From Bordetella genomosp. 4 (GTDB lineage Bacteria; Pseudomonadota; Gammaproteobacteria; Burkholderiales; Burkholderiaceae_B), in NCBI RefSeq assembly GCF_002261185.1, contig NZ_NEVQ01000013.1:1-64000 (forward strand): a DNA stretch of 64,000 nt, in the 5' to 3' direction. How positions within the stretch are numbered: position 1 is the stretch's first letter; every line of letters starts with the position of its first letter. The notes beneath the pieces are model-generated. The model was not told where the DNA came from and did not search any database. It saw nothing but the letters and a program-made list of their open reading frames with translations. A program made the position numbers and the translations under genes. Below are positions 19,472 to 28,318 of the stretch, in pieces.

Positions 19472-20437
19472 ATGCATATTTCCCAGCTTCCGCTCACGGC
19501 TTTGCGCGCCTTCGAGATGGCCGCACGTCATATGAGCTTCAAGGCTGCGGCTGCGGAACTGCATGTCACGCCTACCGCTGTCGGTCATCAGATCCAGCAG
19601 CTCGAGGCCGTGCTCGGCGTCAAGCTGTTCGATAGAGGGCATCGCAGCCTGATCCTGACCGCAGCCGGGAAAAGCTGTCTGCCGTCTCTACGGCGGGGAT
19701 TCGAAGGGTTGAGCGAGGCGATGGATGTGTTGGCGGAGTTTCGCGAGGTCGGGGTTCTGTCGCTGAGCGCGCCGCCATCCTTTACGCTCAGGCTCCTCAT
19801 GCCTATCACTCATCAGTTTCTGGCGTTGCATCCCGAGGTTGATTTAAACGTCACCACCCGTATGCGCGAGCCCGGTTTGTCGCTGCGGTCGGCACGGGAC
19901 GAAGCCGCCACCTTGCAGGACTGGGTAGAGAATGCCGATGTCGTGATTGTTTATGGCGACAGGCCCGAGCTGGATGTAGAAATCTGTGAGATCGTGCCGC
20001 TGTCGCTGGCGCTGATGTGCAGTCCGGCGTTGTTGGAGCGCGGGCGTGCATTGCAGTCGCCAGCGGATGTGTTCAACTTTCCCTGGCTGCATGACGAGCG
20101 GGGCGTGAAATACGGCACGATGTCATTCTGGGAACAATGGCTGCGCGCTGCGGATCTGGAGCCCGCCACGCCTGAGGGCGGACACCGGTTCACTCATGCG
20201 GCCTTGGCCATCGAGGCGGCGGTCCGTGGTGAGGGGCTGCTGGTCAGTACTCCCGAGCTTTGCCGCGCCGAACTCGCCAGAGGGGCATTGATCGTGCCGT
20301 TTGCCGTTACGGTGCCGTTCGATGCCTCGTATTACCTGCTGACGCGCAGGGGAAATACGCCGCGCATCCGTGCATTTACCGATTGGCTCGGCAAGGCATT
20401 CATAGATGATGCAGAGCCCGCCCATCAACAAAAATAA
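19472..20437 (+). CDS. LysR-family regulator, GcvA-like
   Basis: A 321-residue LysR-type regulator. The winged helix-turn-helix occupies residues 5-65, with the GcvA-type start PLTALRAFEMAARHMSFKAAAAELHVT then AVGHQIQQLE and LFDRGHRSLILTAAG. The C-terminal periplasmic-binding-like effector domain runs from about 92 to 305. It is divergent from the Bug-hydroxylase B operon, the classic layout for a LysR protein controlling its neighbour, and a copy of the shared palindrome lies between them. The effector is probably the substrate or an early intermediate. No inserted or missing segment was noticed. Poor ribosome-site match before the ATG. Confidence 0.9.
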   Translation: MHISQLPLTALRAFEMAARHMSFKAAAAELHVTPTAVGHQIQQLEAVLGVKLFDRGHRSLILTAAGKSCLPSLRRGFEGLSEAMDVLAEFREVGVLSLSAPPSFTLRLLMPITHQFLALHPEVDLNVTTRMREPGLSLRSARDEAATLQDWVENADVVIVYGDRPELDVEICEIVPLSLALMCSPALLERGRALQSPADVFNFPWLHDERGVKYGTMSFWEQWLRAADLEPATPEGGHRFTHAALAIEAAVRGEGLLVSTPELCRAELARGALIVPFAVTVPFDASYYLLTRRGNTPRIRAFTDWLGKAFIDDAEPAHQQK

Positions 20438-20502
20438 ATAGAAAATTTTTCATGCCAAGCGCCAATGGGAAATACCAGGGTTTACCGTGTTTATAGGGTG
20501 TG

Positions 20503-20516
20503 TACCAAATTTGGTA
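20503..20516. promoter_or_regulatory. Perfect palindrome TACCAAATTTGGTA (copy 4 of 5)
   Basis: A perfect 14-bp dyad about 100 bp before the amidase start codon, within the roughly 180-bp stretch after the LysR gene. It is the most symmetric member of the family and suggests that the true half-site is TACCAAA. It argues that the amidase has its own promoter and belongs to the same regulon as the hydroxylases. Confidence 0.6.
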
Positions 20517-20616
20517 TATTTCCAGATCACCCTAACAATCGGTCGGTGGTGCGCTATCACCCTAGGCCAGGCACCGCAACGCTGGCACCGGCACTACGCT
20601 GCGGACATTTGCTGCT

Positions 20617-21894
20617 ATGGAAAAACCCGGCCTGGAATTGGCATCGACATTGCATGAGATTGTCTCGAGGACCGTTGATGGTCGCGAGGCGGCAATGAAC
20701 GAGGCATTAGCCCGCATCGGTGAACGTGATGCCCAGGTACAGGCCTGGATATATATCGAGAACGCCGAGACGCTGCGTGAGGCAGCGTCAACCATGCCTG
20801 CCGACTTGCCGCTGGCAGGCGTGCCTTTCGCCGTCAAAGACGTCATCGACGTGGCAGGCATGCCTACTCGTTGCGGGTCTACTGCCGAACCGGATGTACC
20901 GCGTGCTTTCGATGCCAGTTGTGTCGCGTTGCTGAGACGGGCGGGCGCAGTGCCGGTGGGCAAGGTCGTGACCGCAGAATACGCTTTTCGCCGACCAGGG
21001 CCGACACAGAATCCCAGGGCCCCGGGGCATTCCCCGGGAGGCTCTTCCAGTGGATCGGCCGCTGCCGTGGCGGCGGGCATGATTCCTTTTGCGTTGGGTA
21101 CGCAAACCGGTGGGTCCATCATCCGGCCCGCAGCCTATTGCGGGGTGGTGGGATTCAAGCCTTCGTTTGGCGCCGTATTCCGGGACGGGCTGCGTCAGAC
21201 GTGTGAATCGCTAGATGTGATCGGCTGGCATACACGATCGGTGGCGGATACGCGTCTGTTGGCCGATGTCTTGTTACCGTATCCTCGGCCCGATGCTGGG
21301 GTGGCTACGCCGCCGCGCACCGTAGCCATTGTGCGCGGCGATCCGGATAATCTGCTCGAGAAGGCGAGTGAACGTGCATTAGCGGCCGCTCGCGAGGCTT
21401 TCGAGCGCCACGGGATCCGTTGCGTCGATGTGCCCTTTGATCGAGCCTCGGAAATCGCGGAGATCCACGCGACAATCATGCATTATGAATTCGCGCGCAG
21501 CTTGAGCCCCGTTGTACAGCGTTGCCCTGACCAGGTCAGTGCCAGCCTGCTGGAGACGGTACGCAAAGGGTTCAACATTGCTGCGCAAGACTATCTCGCC
21601 CAGCGCCACGCTCAACTTTATTGGCGGGATCGATGGGCTGAACTGATCGGCGATGCCGATCTGCTTGTGACGCCGAGTACGCCTGGGGTTGCCCCGCAAG
21701 GGCTGGCCAGCACGGGGACGTCGGCATTCAATCGGATCTGGTCCGCACTGGGTTGGCCTTGTCTGCATCTACCTATGGATACTGAGGATGCCGGCTTGCC
21801 GATAGGCGTGCAACTGGTCGGGCGCTATGAGTCTGATCACCAGCTATTGTCGTGGGCTACTGCACTGCACGGGATGTTGTTGACCGGAGAATAA
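20617..21894 (+). CDS. Amidase-signature family amidohydrolase
   Basis: A 425-residue amidase-signature enzyme that hydrolyses carboxylic amides to acid plus ammonia in the cytoplasm. The Ser-cis-Ser-Lys triad is complete: Lys74 in FAVKDVID, Ser143 in GGSSSGSAAAVA and Ser167 in TGGSIIRPA, with the 24-residue spacing between the two serines seen in fatty acid amide hydrolase. The length is slightly short for the family but the C-terminal block PCLHLPMDTEDAGLPIGVQLVG is present. It stands between a LysR gene and a convergent isochorismatase-fold amidohydrolase, and its promoter carries the shared palindrome. Two amide hydrolases near two N-heterocycle hydroxylases suggest removal of ring-derived amide nitrogen; the substrate is inferred only. 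Confidence 0.92.
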   Translation: MEKPGLELASTLHEIVSRTVDGREAAMNEALARIGERDAQVQAWIYIENAETLREAASTMPADLPLAGVPFAVKDVIDVAGMPTRCGSTAEPDVPRAFDASCVALLRRAGAVPVGKVVTAEYAFRRPGPTQNPRAPGHSPGGSSSGSAAAVAAGMIPFALGTQTGGSIIRPAAYCGVVGFKPSFGAVFRDGLRQTCESLDVIGWHTRSVADTRLLADVLLPYPRPDAGVATPPRTVAIVRGDPDNLLEKASERALAAAREAFERHGIRCVDVPFDRASEIAEIHATIMHYEFARSLSPVVQRCPDQVSASLLETVRKGFNIAAQDYLAQRHAQLYWRDRWAELIGDADLLVTPSTPGVAPQGLASTGTSAFNRIWSALGWPCLHLPMDTEDAGLPIGVQLVGRYESDHQLLSWATALHGMLLTGE

Positions 21895-21933
21895 TCCAAA
21901 TAACGTCCACAACTAAATTTGCTAGCCCATATA

Positions 21934-21968
21934 GAAGTGCGCGCACTTCAAATAATCGCGCGCACTTC
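21934..21968. terminator. Hairpin with two alternative pairings between convergent genes
   Basis: GAAGTGCGCGC is followed 13 bases later by its exact reverse complement GCGCGCACTTC, giving an 11-bp stem. The left arm also sits in a 16-bp perfect palindrome (GAAGTGCGCGCACTTC). It lies between the ends of the convergent amidase and amidohydrolase genes, so a bidirectional terminator is likely. There is no long T run on either side. Confidence 0.5.
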
Positions 21969-21977
21969 CTAAAGCGC

Positions 21978-22637
21978 TCACTTCATATCAACCGTTTCGA
22001 GATACTTGATCGTTTCCGCTACGCTCACAACGTCACCATACTTGGTATCAATGTCGAACAGGCTTTGTTGATGTGATGCGGCAGAGCGGTCACCCACGCC
22101 TTCGGCGACCACGATGGGTCTGAACCCCAATTGAACCGCATCTACAGCCGTTGCGCGTACGCAGCCGCTCGTTGCAGTGCCGGTCATGATCAGCGTATCG
22201 ATACCTCGATTGACCAGGCGTGACATGAGGTCCGAACCAAAAAAGCAGGACGCGTATTTTTTGTAAAGCAGCACGTCGTCATCCGCGCGTTCCAGACGGC
22301 GGTCGAGCTGATAGCCCTCGCCATCGATATGCAGGGTAGATTGTCCGCGCATTTTCTGATGCCAGATCCCCGCGTCACGCAGTTTCGCGTCTTCGTATCG
22401 AACCATGCTGAGAATGACAGGAATGTGCTTCTGGCGTGCCACTCGGGTCAGTTTATTCGTGACGTCGATCTGCTTGCTCAAGTCTGATCCCAGAGGTTGA
22501 GATGGGTCGGTGAAGCCATTGCTCAGGTCGATGACAATCAATGCAGGTTTTGTTCCAAATCCAAGACGGCCTCCAAAGCCTCGCTTTTGAAAGAACTCTG
22601 CATCACGGGAATCCAGGCTATTGGCCAGATCATTCAT
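21978..22637 (-). CDS. Isochorismatase-fold cysteine amidohydrolase (maleamate/N-carbamoylsarcosine amidase type)
   Basis: A 219-residue cysteine hydrolase. The Asp-Lys-Cys triad is visible: Asp37 in LIVIDLSNGFTDP, Lys126 or Lys127 in LLYKKYASCFFGSDL, and Cys159 in TGTATSGCVRATAVDA. The last block, with the non-prolyl cis peptide before the Cys, is shared with maleamate amidase NicF and N-carbamoylsarcosine amidase. It hydrolyses a small amide to acid and ammonia. It faces the amidase tail to tail and precedes a Bug gene on the same strand by about 75 bp (this gene is downstream of that Bug gene). A NicF-like role fits the NicAB-like hydroxylase but the rest of the nicotinate route is missing here. 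Confidence 0.88.
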   Translation of the reverse strand: MNDLANSLDSRDAEFFQKRGFGGRLGFGTKPALIVIDLSNGFTDPSQPLGSDLSKQIDVTNKLTRVARQKHIPVILSMVRYEDAKLRDAGIWHQKMRGQSTLHIDGEGYQLDRRLERADDDVLLYKKYASCFFGSDLMSRLVNRGIDTLIMTGTATSGCVRATAVDAVQLGFRPIVVAEGVGDRSAASHQQSLFDIDTKYGDVVSVAETIKYLETVDMK

Positions 22638-22713
22638 TGTGTTTCATCTCCGTTAACAGCTCATGGGGAGCTAATCGCCATAGGGGCTCCAGTTATCGCC
22701 TAGCCGGCGTGAA

Positions 22714-23706
22714 TTATTCCACCCGGATATTTGCTTGCTGGATTACCTTTTTCCATTGTTCGGCGTCCTGGTCAAAGCGTTTTAGCCAGGCGGCATAGTC
22801 GATGACATCGGGTTCGATTCCCTGCACTGCCAACGCCTGCCGTACGTCATCTGAGGTCGTTACCTTGCGTACTTGATCGAACCATTTTTGGCGTACGTCG
22901 TCGGGAATGCCACGTGGGGCTAACAGGCTGACGCGGAATGTGGTCGTGTAGTCGGGCACGCCGGATTCAGCCACGGTGGGGACATCCGGTAGCGCCAATG
23001 CTCGTTTTTCGCCCGCTACCGCGATTGCTTTGAGTTTCCCCGCTTGAATATGAGACAGGACAGAGCTGATCGGTGAGAACACGACTGAAATTTGTCCTCC
23101 CAGCAAATCGTTGACTGCGGGCGCTGTGCCTTGATATGGCACGTGCATCAGAGGAACCCCAGATTTCGCCGCAAAGTACTCGGCCGCTAGGTGATGGATG
23201 CTGCCAATGCCTGCCGACCCAAAAGTCAATTGGCCTGGATGTGCTTTGGCATAGGCGATGAACTCTTTGATGTTCGACACCGGCAGGGACGAGTTCACCG
23301 AGACCACGATGGGTACCTGGGCGACCGGCGCGACCGGCATGAGCTGCTTATGCGTATCGTAGGGCAGGCGTTTGCCGTAGAGAACTGGCGCGACGGACCA
23401 TAATTCGTTCGGTATGACGAGCAGCGTATATCCATCAGGCTCGGAGCGGGCTACGCTACCTGTCCCAATCTGGCCCGCAGCACCGCTACGGTTTTCCACC
23501 ACGACCGGGACATTCCATTCATTGCCCGTACGTGTGGCGATTTGGCGTGCCAGGTAATCGGTGCTGCCGCCGGCGGGAAAGGCGTCGACGATACGGACCG
23601 CGTGGGTAGGGTAGGCTTTGGGCTCCGCCTGGACCGGTGATGTGGCTTGGCTTCCCATTAGTGCTAATACCGCTACACAAACATTGAGGATTCGGTTCCA
23701 ATACAC
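22714..23706 (-). CDS. Bug-type (TctC family) periplasmic solute-binding protein
   Basis: A 330-residue receptor. A GTG start is proposed because it follows a GGGAGAG site and begins a normal signal peptide (MYWNRILNVCVAVLALMGSQA, cut near PVQA-EPKAYP); the frame is open 49 codons further upstream but that stretch is polar and not signal-like. Bug blocks visible are VRIVDAFPAGGSTD, VVENRSGAAGQIGT, PDGYTLLV, HVPYQGTAPAVNDLLGG and LLAPRGIP. The cysteine amidohydrolase gene follows 76 bp downstream on the same strand, so the receptor and amidase may be co-transcribed. It is divergent from a LysR gene that probably controls it. No membrane transport subunits are adjacent. Confidence 0.9.
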   Translation of the reverse strand: MYWNRILNVCVAVLALMGSQATSPVQAEPKAYPTHAVRIVDAFPAGGSTDYLARQIATRTGNEWNVPVVVENRSGAAGQIGTGSVARSEPDGYTLLVIPNELWSVAPVLYGKRLPYDTHKQLMPVAPVAQVPIVVSVNSSLPVSNIKEFIAYAKAHPGQLTFGSAGIGSIHHLAAEYFAAKSGVPLMHVPYQGTAPAVNDLLGGQISVVFSPISSVLSHIQAGKLKAIAVAGEKRALALPDVPTVAESGVPDYTTTFRVSLLAPRGIPDDVRQKWFDQVRKVTTSDDVRQALAVQGIEPDVIDYAAWLKRFDQDAEQWKKVIQQANIRVE

Positions 23707-23902
23707 AGGACTCTCCCATTGATGATCACGATTGGCTAGCACTATTTGAAATGAGGGGTGGCAACACTGTCCAAGACTGTTTTCATTTGAGAGCGAGAAG
23801 ACTTTGATATGCCTGCTGCCATTTCGTCTTTGTCGGCTCGACGTTTTCGGCATCGTATGGATGCTTCATCCTTGAACCAGCTATATTGATTCTGCTGAGG
23901 CT

Positions 23903-24862
23903 ATGAATCTCCGACAGCTTCGTTGTTTTGTTGCCGCCGTCGAACAGCGCAACGTCACGCGCGCGGCGGAACGCCTGCATATGGCGCAGCCCGCGTTGGG
24001 CCAACATATCCGCGCGTTGGAGGCCGAGCTGGATGTGTCGTTGCTGGATCGTCATTCCCGAGGCGTCAATCCCACACAGGCAGGCGAGCGGCTATACGCC
24101 CGCAGTCTGGAGATCATTGATCTGGTCGAGCGTACCCAGCGCGAGGTGGCTGCATTGGGCAAGGGTGCATCGCAGACATTGACGTTGGGACTCACGCCCA
24201 GTCTGACGCTGTTGATGGGTACGGATCTGCAGCTCGCATTCGGTGAGTACGCTGCCGGCAGCCATCTGCGCCTATGGGAAGAGCCCAGTTTCAGATTGGC
24301 GACGGCGGTAGAGGCCGGCGAGCTCGATGTGGCGTTGGCGTACGACATCGTGCCCCGTTCGGCGCTGTCACTGACCGCTGTCATGGAAGAAGAAATGCTA
24401 TTCGCATGCCGCCCCGATATCGCGCCCGATGCTGCCACCGTAGACCTCGCATACATTCTGAGCCGTGATTTAGCGTTGGGATCGTCCCAGGATATCGGGC
24501 GAAGGGTGTTGGCACACGCTGCTGGACGCACGCCAGAGGACCTCACCGTGCGCTATGAGTTGCAGTCTATCGCCGGTATTCGGGATCTGCTGTTGCGCGG
24601 CACGGCATGCAGTGTGTTGCCGTACGGCAGTATTGCTCACGAGATCAAGGCGGGACGGTTGGCGGGACGTCGCATAGAAGGAGGGGTCTTAAAGAGCACA
24701 CTCAACGTTGTGACCCGCGCGACGGGAGACGGAAGGCAACCATGGATGGACCCTTTGTTTGTGTGGCTGATCGAACGTGCCATCGTTATGGCGGCGACTC
24801 GGCAGCCATCCCTGACGACCAGGATCGGAACAGATTTTCTTCCGTCTGTTATTCAGGCTTGA
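23903..24862 (+). CDS. LysR-family regulator, Nac/CbbR-like
   Basis: A 319-residue LysR-type regulator. The helix-turn-helix is in residues 1-60 (MNLRQLRCFVAAVEQRNVTRAAERL, HMAQPALGQHIRALEAEL, LLDRHSRGVNPTQAGERL). The effector domain spans about 90-300. It is divergent from a Bug gene with a roughly 195-bp shared promoter region, and its 3' end overlaps the convergent next Bug gene by 14 bp. Control of the flanking Bug and amidohydrolase genes is the likely job. No copy of the CCAAAAWTGG palindrome was found in its promoter region, unlike the other LysR gene, so it may run a separate local circuit. Confidence 0.9.
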   Translation: MNLRQLRCFVAAVEQRNVTRAAERLHMAQPALGQHIRALEAELDVSLLDRHSRGVNPTQAGERLYARSLEIIDLVERTQREVAALGKGASQTLTLGLTPSLTLLMGTDLQLAFGEYAAGSHLRLWEEPSFRLATAVEAGELDVALAYDIVPRSALSLTAVMEEEMLFACRPDIAPDAATVDLAYILSRDLALGSSQDIGRRVLAHAAGRTPEDLTVRYELQSIAGIRDLLLRGTACSVLPYGSIAHEIKAGRLAGRRIEGGVLKSTLNVVTRATGDGRQPWMDPLFVWLIERAIVMAATRQPSLTTRIGTDFLPSVIQA

Positions 24863-25835
24863 TCTTTGCTTTCTGGATAAGTGCGGTCCATCGCTGAAGT
24901 TCCGAATCAAAGAATTGAGTCGACTTCTCGACAGACAAATGGGTGGCGATTCCGCCCGTTTGCTCCAGCGATTTAATGGCCTCTGGGTTGGACAGAGCCG
25001 CTTTCACTGCGCTGTTTAAACGGTTGACGATGTCGGGCGGAGTGCCTGCCGGGGCAAACAAACCCGTCCAAAACTGTACTTCAAAGTTCGGAAAACGTTC
25101 CGCGACGGTCGGTATATCCGGGAATAGACTACTGCGTTTCAATCCTGTCGTAGCAATCACGCGTACTGAGTTTTTCTGAATGAAGGGCTTTGCGGAGGCG
25201 ATGGTAGCGAACGAGAAATCCAGTTGGCCCGCAGCCAGATCGGTCATGGCCAGGGCCGTGCTTTTATAGGGCACGTGAGTAAATGGCGCATTCGTGGCAA
25301 ATCGCAGCATTTCGGCAGCCAGATGAGGTGTGGTACCGACGCCCGACGAGGCGAAATTCAGACCGCCTGGCTGTTGACTGGCAATCGTGGACAAATTAGC
25401 GACGTTGCTGGCTTTAGATGATGGCGGGACGACGAGCACGAGGGGAGACATGGTCACCGTCGACACAGGCGCAAAACCATTCTTTAGGTCATAGCCGATG
25501 TTGTCGGTCAAGGCGGTATTGACAACGAATGCGGGGTCGGAAAGCAATAACGTATAGCCGTCAGCCGGTGCTCGGGACACTTGTGCCGCCGCTATCGCGC
25601 CGGCGGCGCCTGGCTTGTTTTCGACGACGACCGATTGTTTGAGTTGACTCCCGAGTTCGCGCGCTAGTACGCGCGCCACGGTATCAGTTCCGCCTCCGGG
25701 TGCGAAACCGACCATGATGACGATCGACCGATCCGGGTAGTCAGCACGAGATTGAGCAGGCCAACCACAGGCTAGTAGCGCTACCAAACAAAGCGCTGTT
25801 GTACGGCAAGCAAGCAGAAAGACCTTGGGCAGCAT
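24849..25835 (-). CDS. Bug-type (TctC family) periplasmic solute-binding protein
   Basis: A 328-residue receptor with a Sec signal peptide (MLPKVFLLACRTTALCLVALLACGWPAQSRA). Bug blocks are IVIMVGFAPGGGTDTVARVL, VVENKPGAAGAIAA, ADGYTLL, FTHVPYKSTALAMTDLAAGQ and FWTGLFAPAGTP. It is a paralogue of the Bug protein encoded next to hydroxylase B; they share LNFASxGxGTTPH and FWTGLFAPAGTP. Its end overlaps the LysR gene tail to tail. Its promoter region, shared with the next Bug gene, holds a copy of the CCAAAAATGG palindrome in reverse orientation. A second receptor for the same or a closely related substrate is a fair guess. Confidence 0.9.
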   Translation of the reverse strand: MLPKVFLLACRTTALCLVALLACGWPAQSRADYPDRSIVIMVGFAPGGGTDTVARVLARELGSQLKQSVVVENKPGAAGAIAAAQVSRAPADGYTLLLSDPAFVVNTALTDNIGYDLKNGFAPVSTVTMSPLVLVVPPSSKASNVANLSTIASQQPGGLNFASSGVGTTPHLAAEMLRFATNAPFTHVPYKSTALAMTDLAAGQLDFSFATIASAKPFIQKNSVRVIATTGLKRSSLFPDIPTVAERFPNFEVQFWTGLFAPAGTPPDIVNRLNSAVKAALSNPEAIKSLEQTGGIATHLSVEKSTQFFDSELQRWTALIQKAKIKPE

Positions 25836-26168
25836 GGGTGTGGGATCGCCGAGAAGGTGGTTCGGGGGAAGGTCAAGCGATATTTCTCTGCTGCTCGCAC
25901 TCGTTCCGTTTATGGAGCAGAGCGTTAATTCTTAATTATAAAGGCTAATTTTGCAATAAATTCCATTTTTGGGACGATTTCGGCGAGAAAACGCAGGAAC
26001 GGATCACATTGGGCTTGGGACAAGCGCCTGATGCCGACGTGCCTCCGCTACGGTACGCTCCTGCCGCCACGCAGATTGTTCTATGTCCTACGACTAATGT
26101 TCTATTTCTGGAGCGGCGGCTAGCCATTATGCTTGCGGCGTACACCAACATGAAAAGAGGAGACCACC
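25836..26168. other. Divergent promoter region between two Bug genes
   Basis: About 330 bp without a gene. It holds the fifth copy of the shared palindrome near its centre, an AT-rich stretch (TTAATTCTTAATTATAAAGG) just left of it that fits a promoter, and a GAGGAG ribosome site before the right-hand Bug gene. No small gene or RNA was recognised. Confidence 0.5.
25962..25973. promoter_or_regulatory. Palindromic operator, reverse CCCAAAAATGGA (copy 5 of 5)
   Basis: The ten-base core on the minus strand, CCAAAAATGG, is identical to copy 3. It lies 128 bp before the left Bug gene and about 195 bp before the right one. Its flanks are less symmetric than those of copies 1 and 4. Confidence 0.42.
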
Positions 26169-27134
26169 ATGCTGCATACCGTTTTCCATGGGCTGAGCCG
26201 CTGTGCCATGATTGCGGCCTGTGCCATGCCACTAGCCACTTTGGCGCAGAGCAACACGATCAAACTCGTCGTAGGAGCGCCTCCAGGCGGTACGACAGAC
26301 ACCGTCGCGCGCAGTATCGCGCAGCACATGGGCCAGGATTTAAAGCGCACCGTGTTGGTTGAAAATAAACCCGGCGCAGGCGGCAATATCGCGGCTGATT
26401 ATGTCGCCAAGAGCAAAGCCGATGGCAATACGCTATTGGTCACATTCACCAGTTTTTCCATCAACGCATCGCTGTATCGCAAACTGCCGTTCGACACGAT
26501 CAAGGATTTCACGCCGATCAGTATGCTGGCGAATGTGCCCAGCGTCTTGGTCACCCGCAAGGATTTTCCGGCGCAGAACATGGCCGAGTTTGTTAAGGAG
26601 GTGAAAGCGCACCCCGGCAAATACACCATGGCGCTGGGTGCTGTAGGCTCGTCGTTGCATATGGCGGGCGAGCGGATGAAGATGATGTCTGGGCTGGACA
26701 TCTTGAACGTGCCCTACAAGGGGACGGCGCCAGCACTCACGGATGTGCTGGGCGGCCAGGTGGATATGATGTTTGCGAGTTCGATGAATGCCTTGTCGCC
26801 GGTCAAGAGCGGGACATTGAAAGCATTGGGCGTGACCAGCACCGCCGAACTGCAGCAGTATCCGGGCGTGCCGCCGATCGGCGACACGATCAAGGGATTC
26901 GAATCCAATGCCTGGTTCGCGATGTTTGGGCCGGCTGGATTGTCGCCCAAGGTAGTAGCCGAGCTCAACCGCGCCGCGCGCAAGGCAGTGGATACACCGG
27001 ATTTTCGTAAGCTGCTAGAGGGCGAGGCGGCAACTGCCGTGAGCAGCACGCCTGAGGAGCTCGGCGAATTCGTGCGTAAAGATATCGCACGATACGCAGA
27101 AATCGTGAAGTTCACGGGTGCGACGGTGGATTGA
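26169..27134 (+). CDS. Bug-type (TctC family) periplasmic solute-binding protein
   Basis: A 321-residue receptor. The ATG has a GAGGAG site and opens a Sec signal peptide that ends near ATLAQSN. Bug blocks are IKLVVGAPPGGTTDTVARS, VVENKPGAGGNIAADYV-like LVENKPGAGGN, VPYKGTAPALTDVLGGQ and MFGPAGLSPK. It is divergent from another Bug gene across a region with the shared palindrome and is followed after about 200 bp by a third Bug gene under a different operator pair. No transporter membrane genes are near, as is common for the Bug expansions of Bordetella relatives. The ligand cannot be predicted. Confidence 0.9.
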   Translation: MLHTVFHGLSRCAMIAACAMPLATLAQSNTIKLVVGAPPGGTTDTVARSIAQHMGQDLKRTVLVENKPGAGGNIAADYVAKSKADGNTLLVTFTSFSINASLYRKLPFDTIKDFTPISMLANVPSVLVTRKDFPAQNMAEFVKEVKAHPGKYTMALGAVGSSLHMAGERMKMMSGLDILNVPYKGTAPALTDVLGGQVDMMFASSMNALSPVKSGTLKALGVTSTAELQQYPGVPPIGDTIKGFESNAWFAMFGPAGLSPKVVAELNRAARKAVDTPDFRKLLEGEAATAVSSTPEELGEFVRKDIARYAEIVKFTGATVD

Positions 27135-27252
27135 ATCTTGCAGCCCAATGATTCGCGGAACGGACCGGTTGTGTCTGATGCCGCGACGATCACTATGGAG
27201 TCAACGCCCGTATAGCCCCTGGTGTTCAGTAATGCCGCACTGCGTCATAACA

Positions 27253-27264
27253 ATGTACGTACAT
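27253..27264. promoter_or_regulatory. GntR-type operator ATGTACGTACAT, distal of a pair
   Basis: A perfect 12-bp palindrome 79 bp before the start codon of the next Bug gene. The same sequence occurs twice beside the gntR gene 8 kb away. The second site of this pair starts exactly 35 bp downstream. Confidence 0.75.
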
Positions 27265-27287
27265 AATCTCTAATAAGTGATATGTTT

Positions 27288-27299
27288 ATGTACGGACGT
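27288..27299. promoter_or_regulatory. GntR-type operator ATGTACGGACGT, proximal degenerate member
   Basis: Ten of twelve bases match the palindrome found 35 bp upstream. The left half-site is perfect and the right half carries both changes. The 35-bp offset is the same as between the two perfect sites in front of gntR. Confidence 0.6.
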
Positions 27300-27342
27300 T
27301 GGCGTAGATCAGCGCCCGAAACCACCAATAAGGAGGCAGAGG

Positions 27343-28311
27343 ATGCGTGGAGCAATAGCGGCGTTATTGCTGGGTGTTGGATTGGGAATTGGTACGGTGA
27401 CGGCGCATGCAGCCTACCCCGAGCGCGGCGTCAAGATGATCGTGCCATACCCGGCTGGGCAGACGACGGATGTCATTGCCCGTACCGTTGGACAGGAACT
27501 GAGTGACGCCTTGGGGCAGGCTTTTTTTGTTGATAACCGAGGCGGCGCGGGCGGCATCATCGGCATGGAGGCTGCCAAGCGCTCGGAGGCCGATGGCTAT
27601 ACGTTATTGATGACGGCCAGTGGACCGATGGCGATCAACCCCGGGCTCTATAGCAAGCTGCCATACGATGCCCAGAAAGACTACGAGCCTGTCGCGCTGG
27701 TCGCGATGGTGCCGCTGTTTCTCGTGGTGCGCAAGGATTTCCCCGCCAACAATGTGCGTGAGTTGGTGGACTATATCAAGCAACATCCCGGCCAACTGAA
27801 CTACGGTTCGGGCGGCAGCGGATTGACCAACCATTTGGCGATGGAAATGTTCAAGAGCCAAGCCGGACTGAATATGACGCATGTGCCATATCGGGGCGCA
27901 TCGGCGGCGTTGACGGGGCTGTTGAGCGGCGATGTGGCGCTGATGTTTGAGGCCGGCCCTGCTATCAAACCGCATGTCGAGTCTGGTGCGTTAAAGGTAT
28001 TAGCCGTGGGTGGCCGAGAGCCAGCCCGGGCGTTTCCCGACGTGAAACCTGTCTCGGTTGAAGGGGTCCCAGGCTATGAAGCGCAAGCGTGGATTGTCTT
28101 GATGGCGCCCGCAGGCACACCTAAACCCGTCATAGACAAGCTCAACGCGGTGACGCGCGATGTGGTGAACCGCCCGGCTATCCAGAATAAACTCGCCGGC
28201 TTGGGAGCGGACACGGTGTCAGTCAGCCCCGAAGACACGCGCGAATTCATCGCGCGGGAGATTTCCGTATGGGGCAAAGCGGTAAAGACTTCTAACGCCA
28301 AGGTCGATTGA
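27343..28311 (+). CDS. Bug-type solute-binding protein, paralogue of the one beside gntR
   Basis: A 322-residue receptor. The ATG follows AGGAGG and begins the signal peptide MRGAIAALLLGVGLGIG; an in-frame start 66 bp upstream would add a polar leader. Bug blocks are VKMIVPYPAGQTTDVIAR, FFVDNRGGAGGIIGME, HVPYRGASAALTGLLSGD and LMAPAGTPKP. It is strikingly similar to the Bug protein at 36.4-37.4 kb, with long shared runs such as ALGQAFFVDNRGGAGGIIGM and KRSEADGYTL. Its promoter carries the same operator pair as the acyl-CoA operon, and its 3' end meets that operon's last gene. It is therefore probably the uptake receptor for that pathway's substrate. Confidence 0.92.
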   Translation: MRGAIAALLLGVGLGIGTVTAHAAYPERGVKMIVPYPAGQTTDVIARTVGQELSDALGQAFFVDNRGGAGGIIGMEAAKRSEADGYTLLMTASGPMAINPGLYSKLPYDAQKDYEPVALVAMVPLFLVVRKDFPANNVRELVDYIKQHPGQLNYGSGGSGLTNHLAMEMFKSQAGLNMTHVPYRGASAALTGLLSGDVALMFEAGPAIKPHVESGALKVLAVGGREPARAFPDVKPVSVEGVPGYEAQAWIVLMAPAGTPKPVIDKLNAVTRDVVNRPAIQNKLAGLGADTVSVSPEDTREFIAREISVWGKAVKTSNAKVD

Positions 28312-28318
28312 ACACCTG

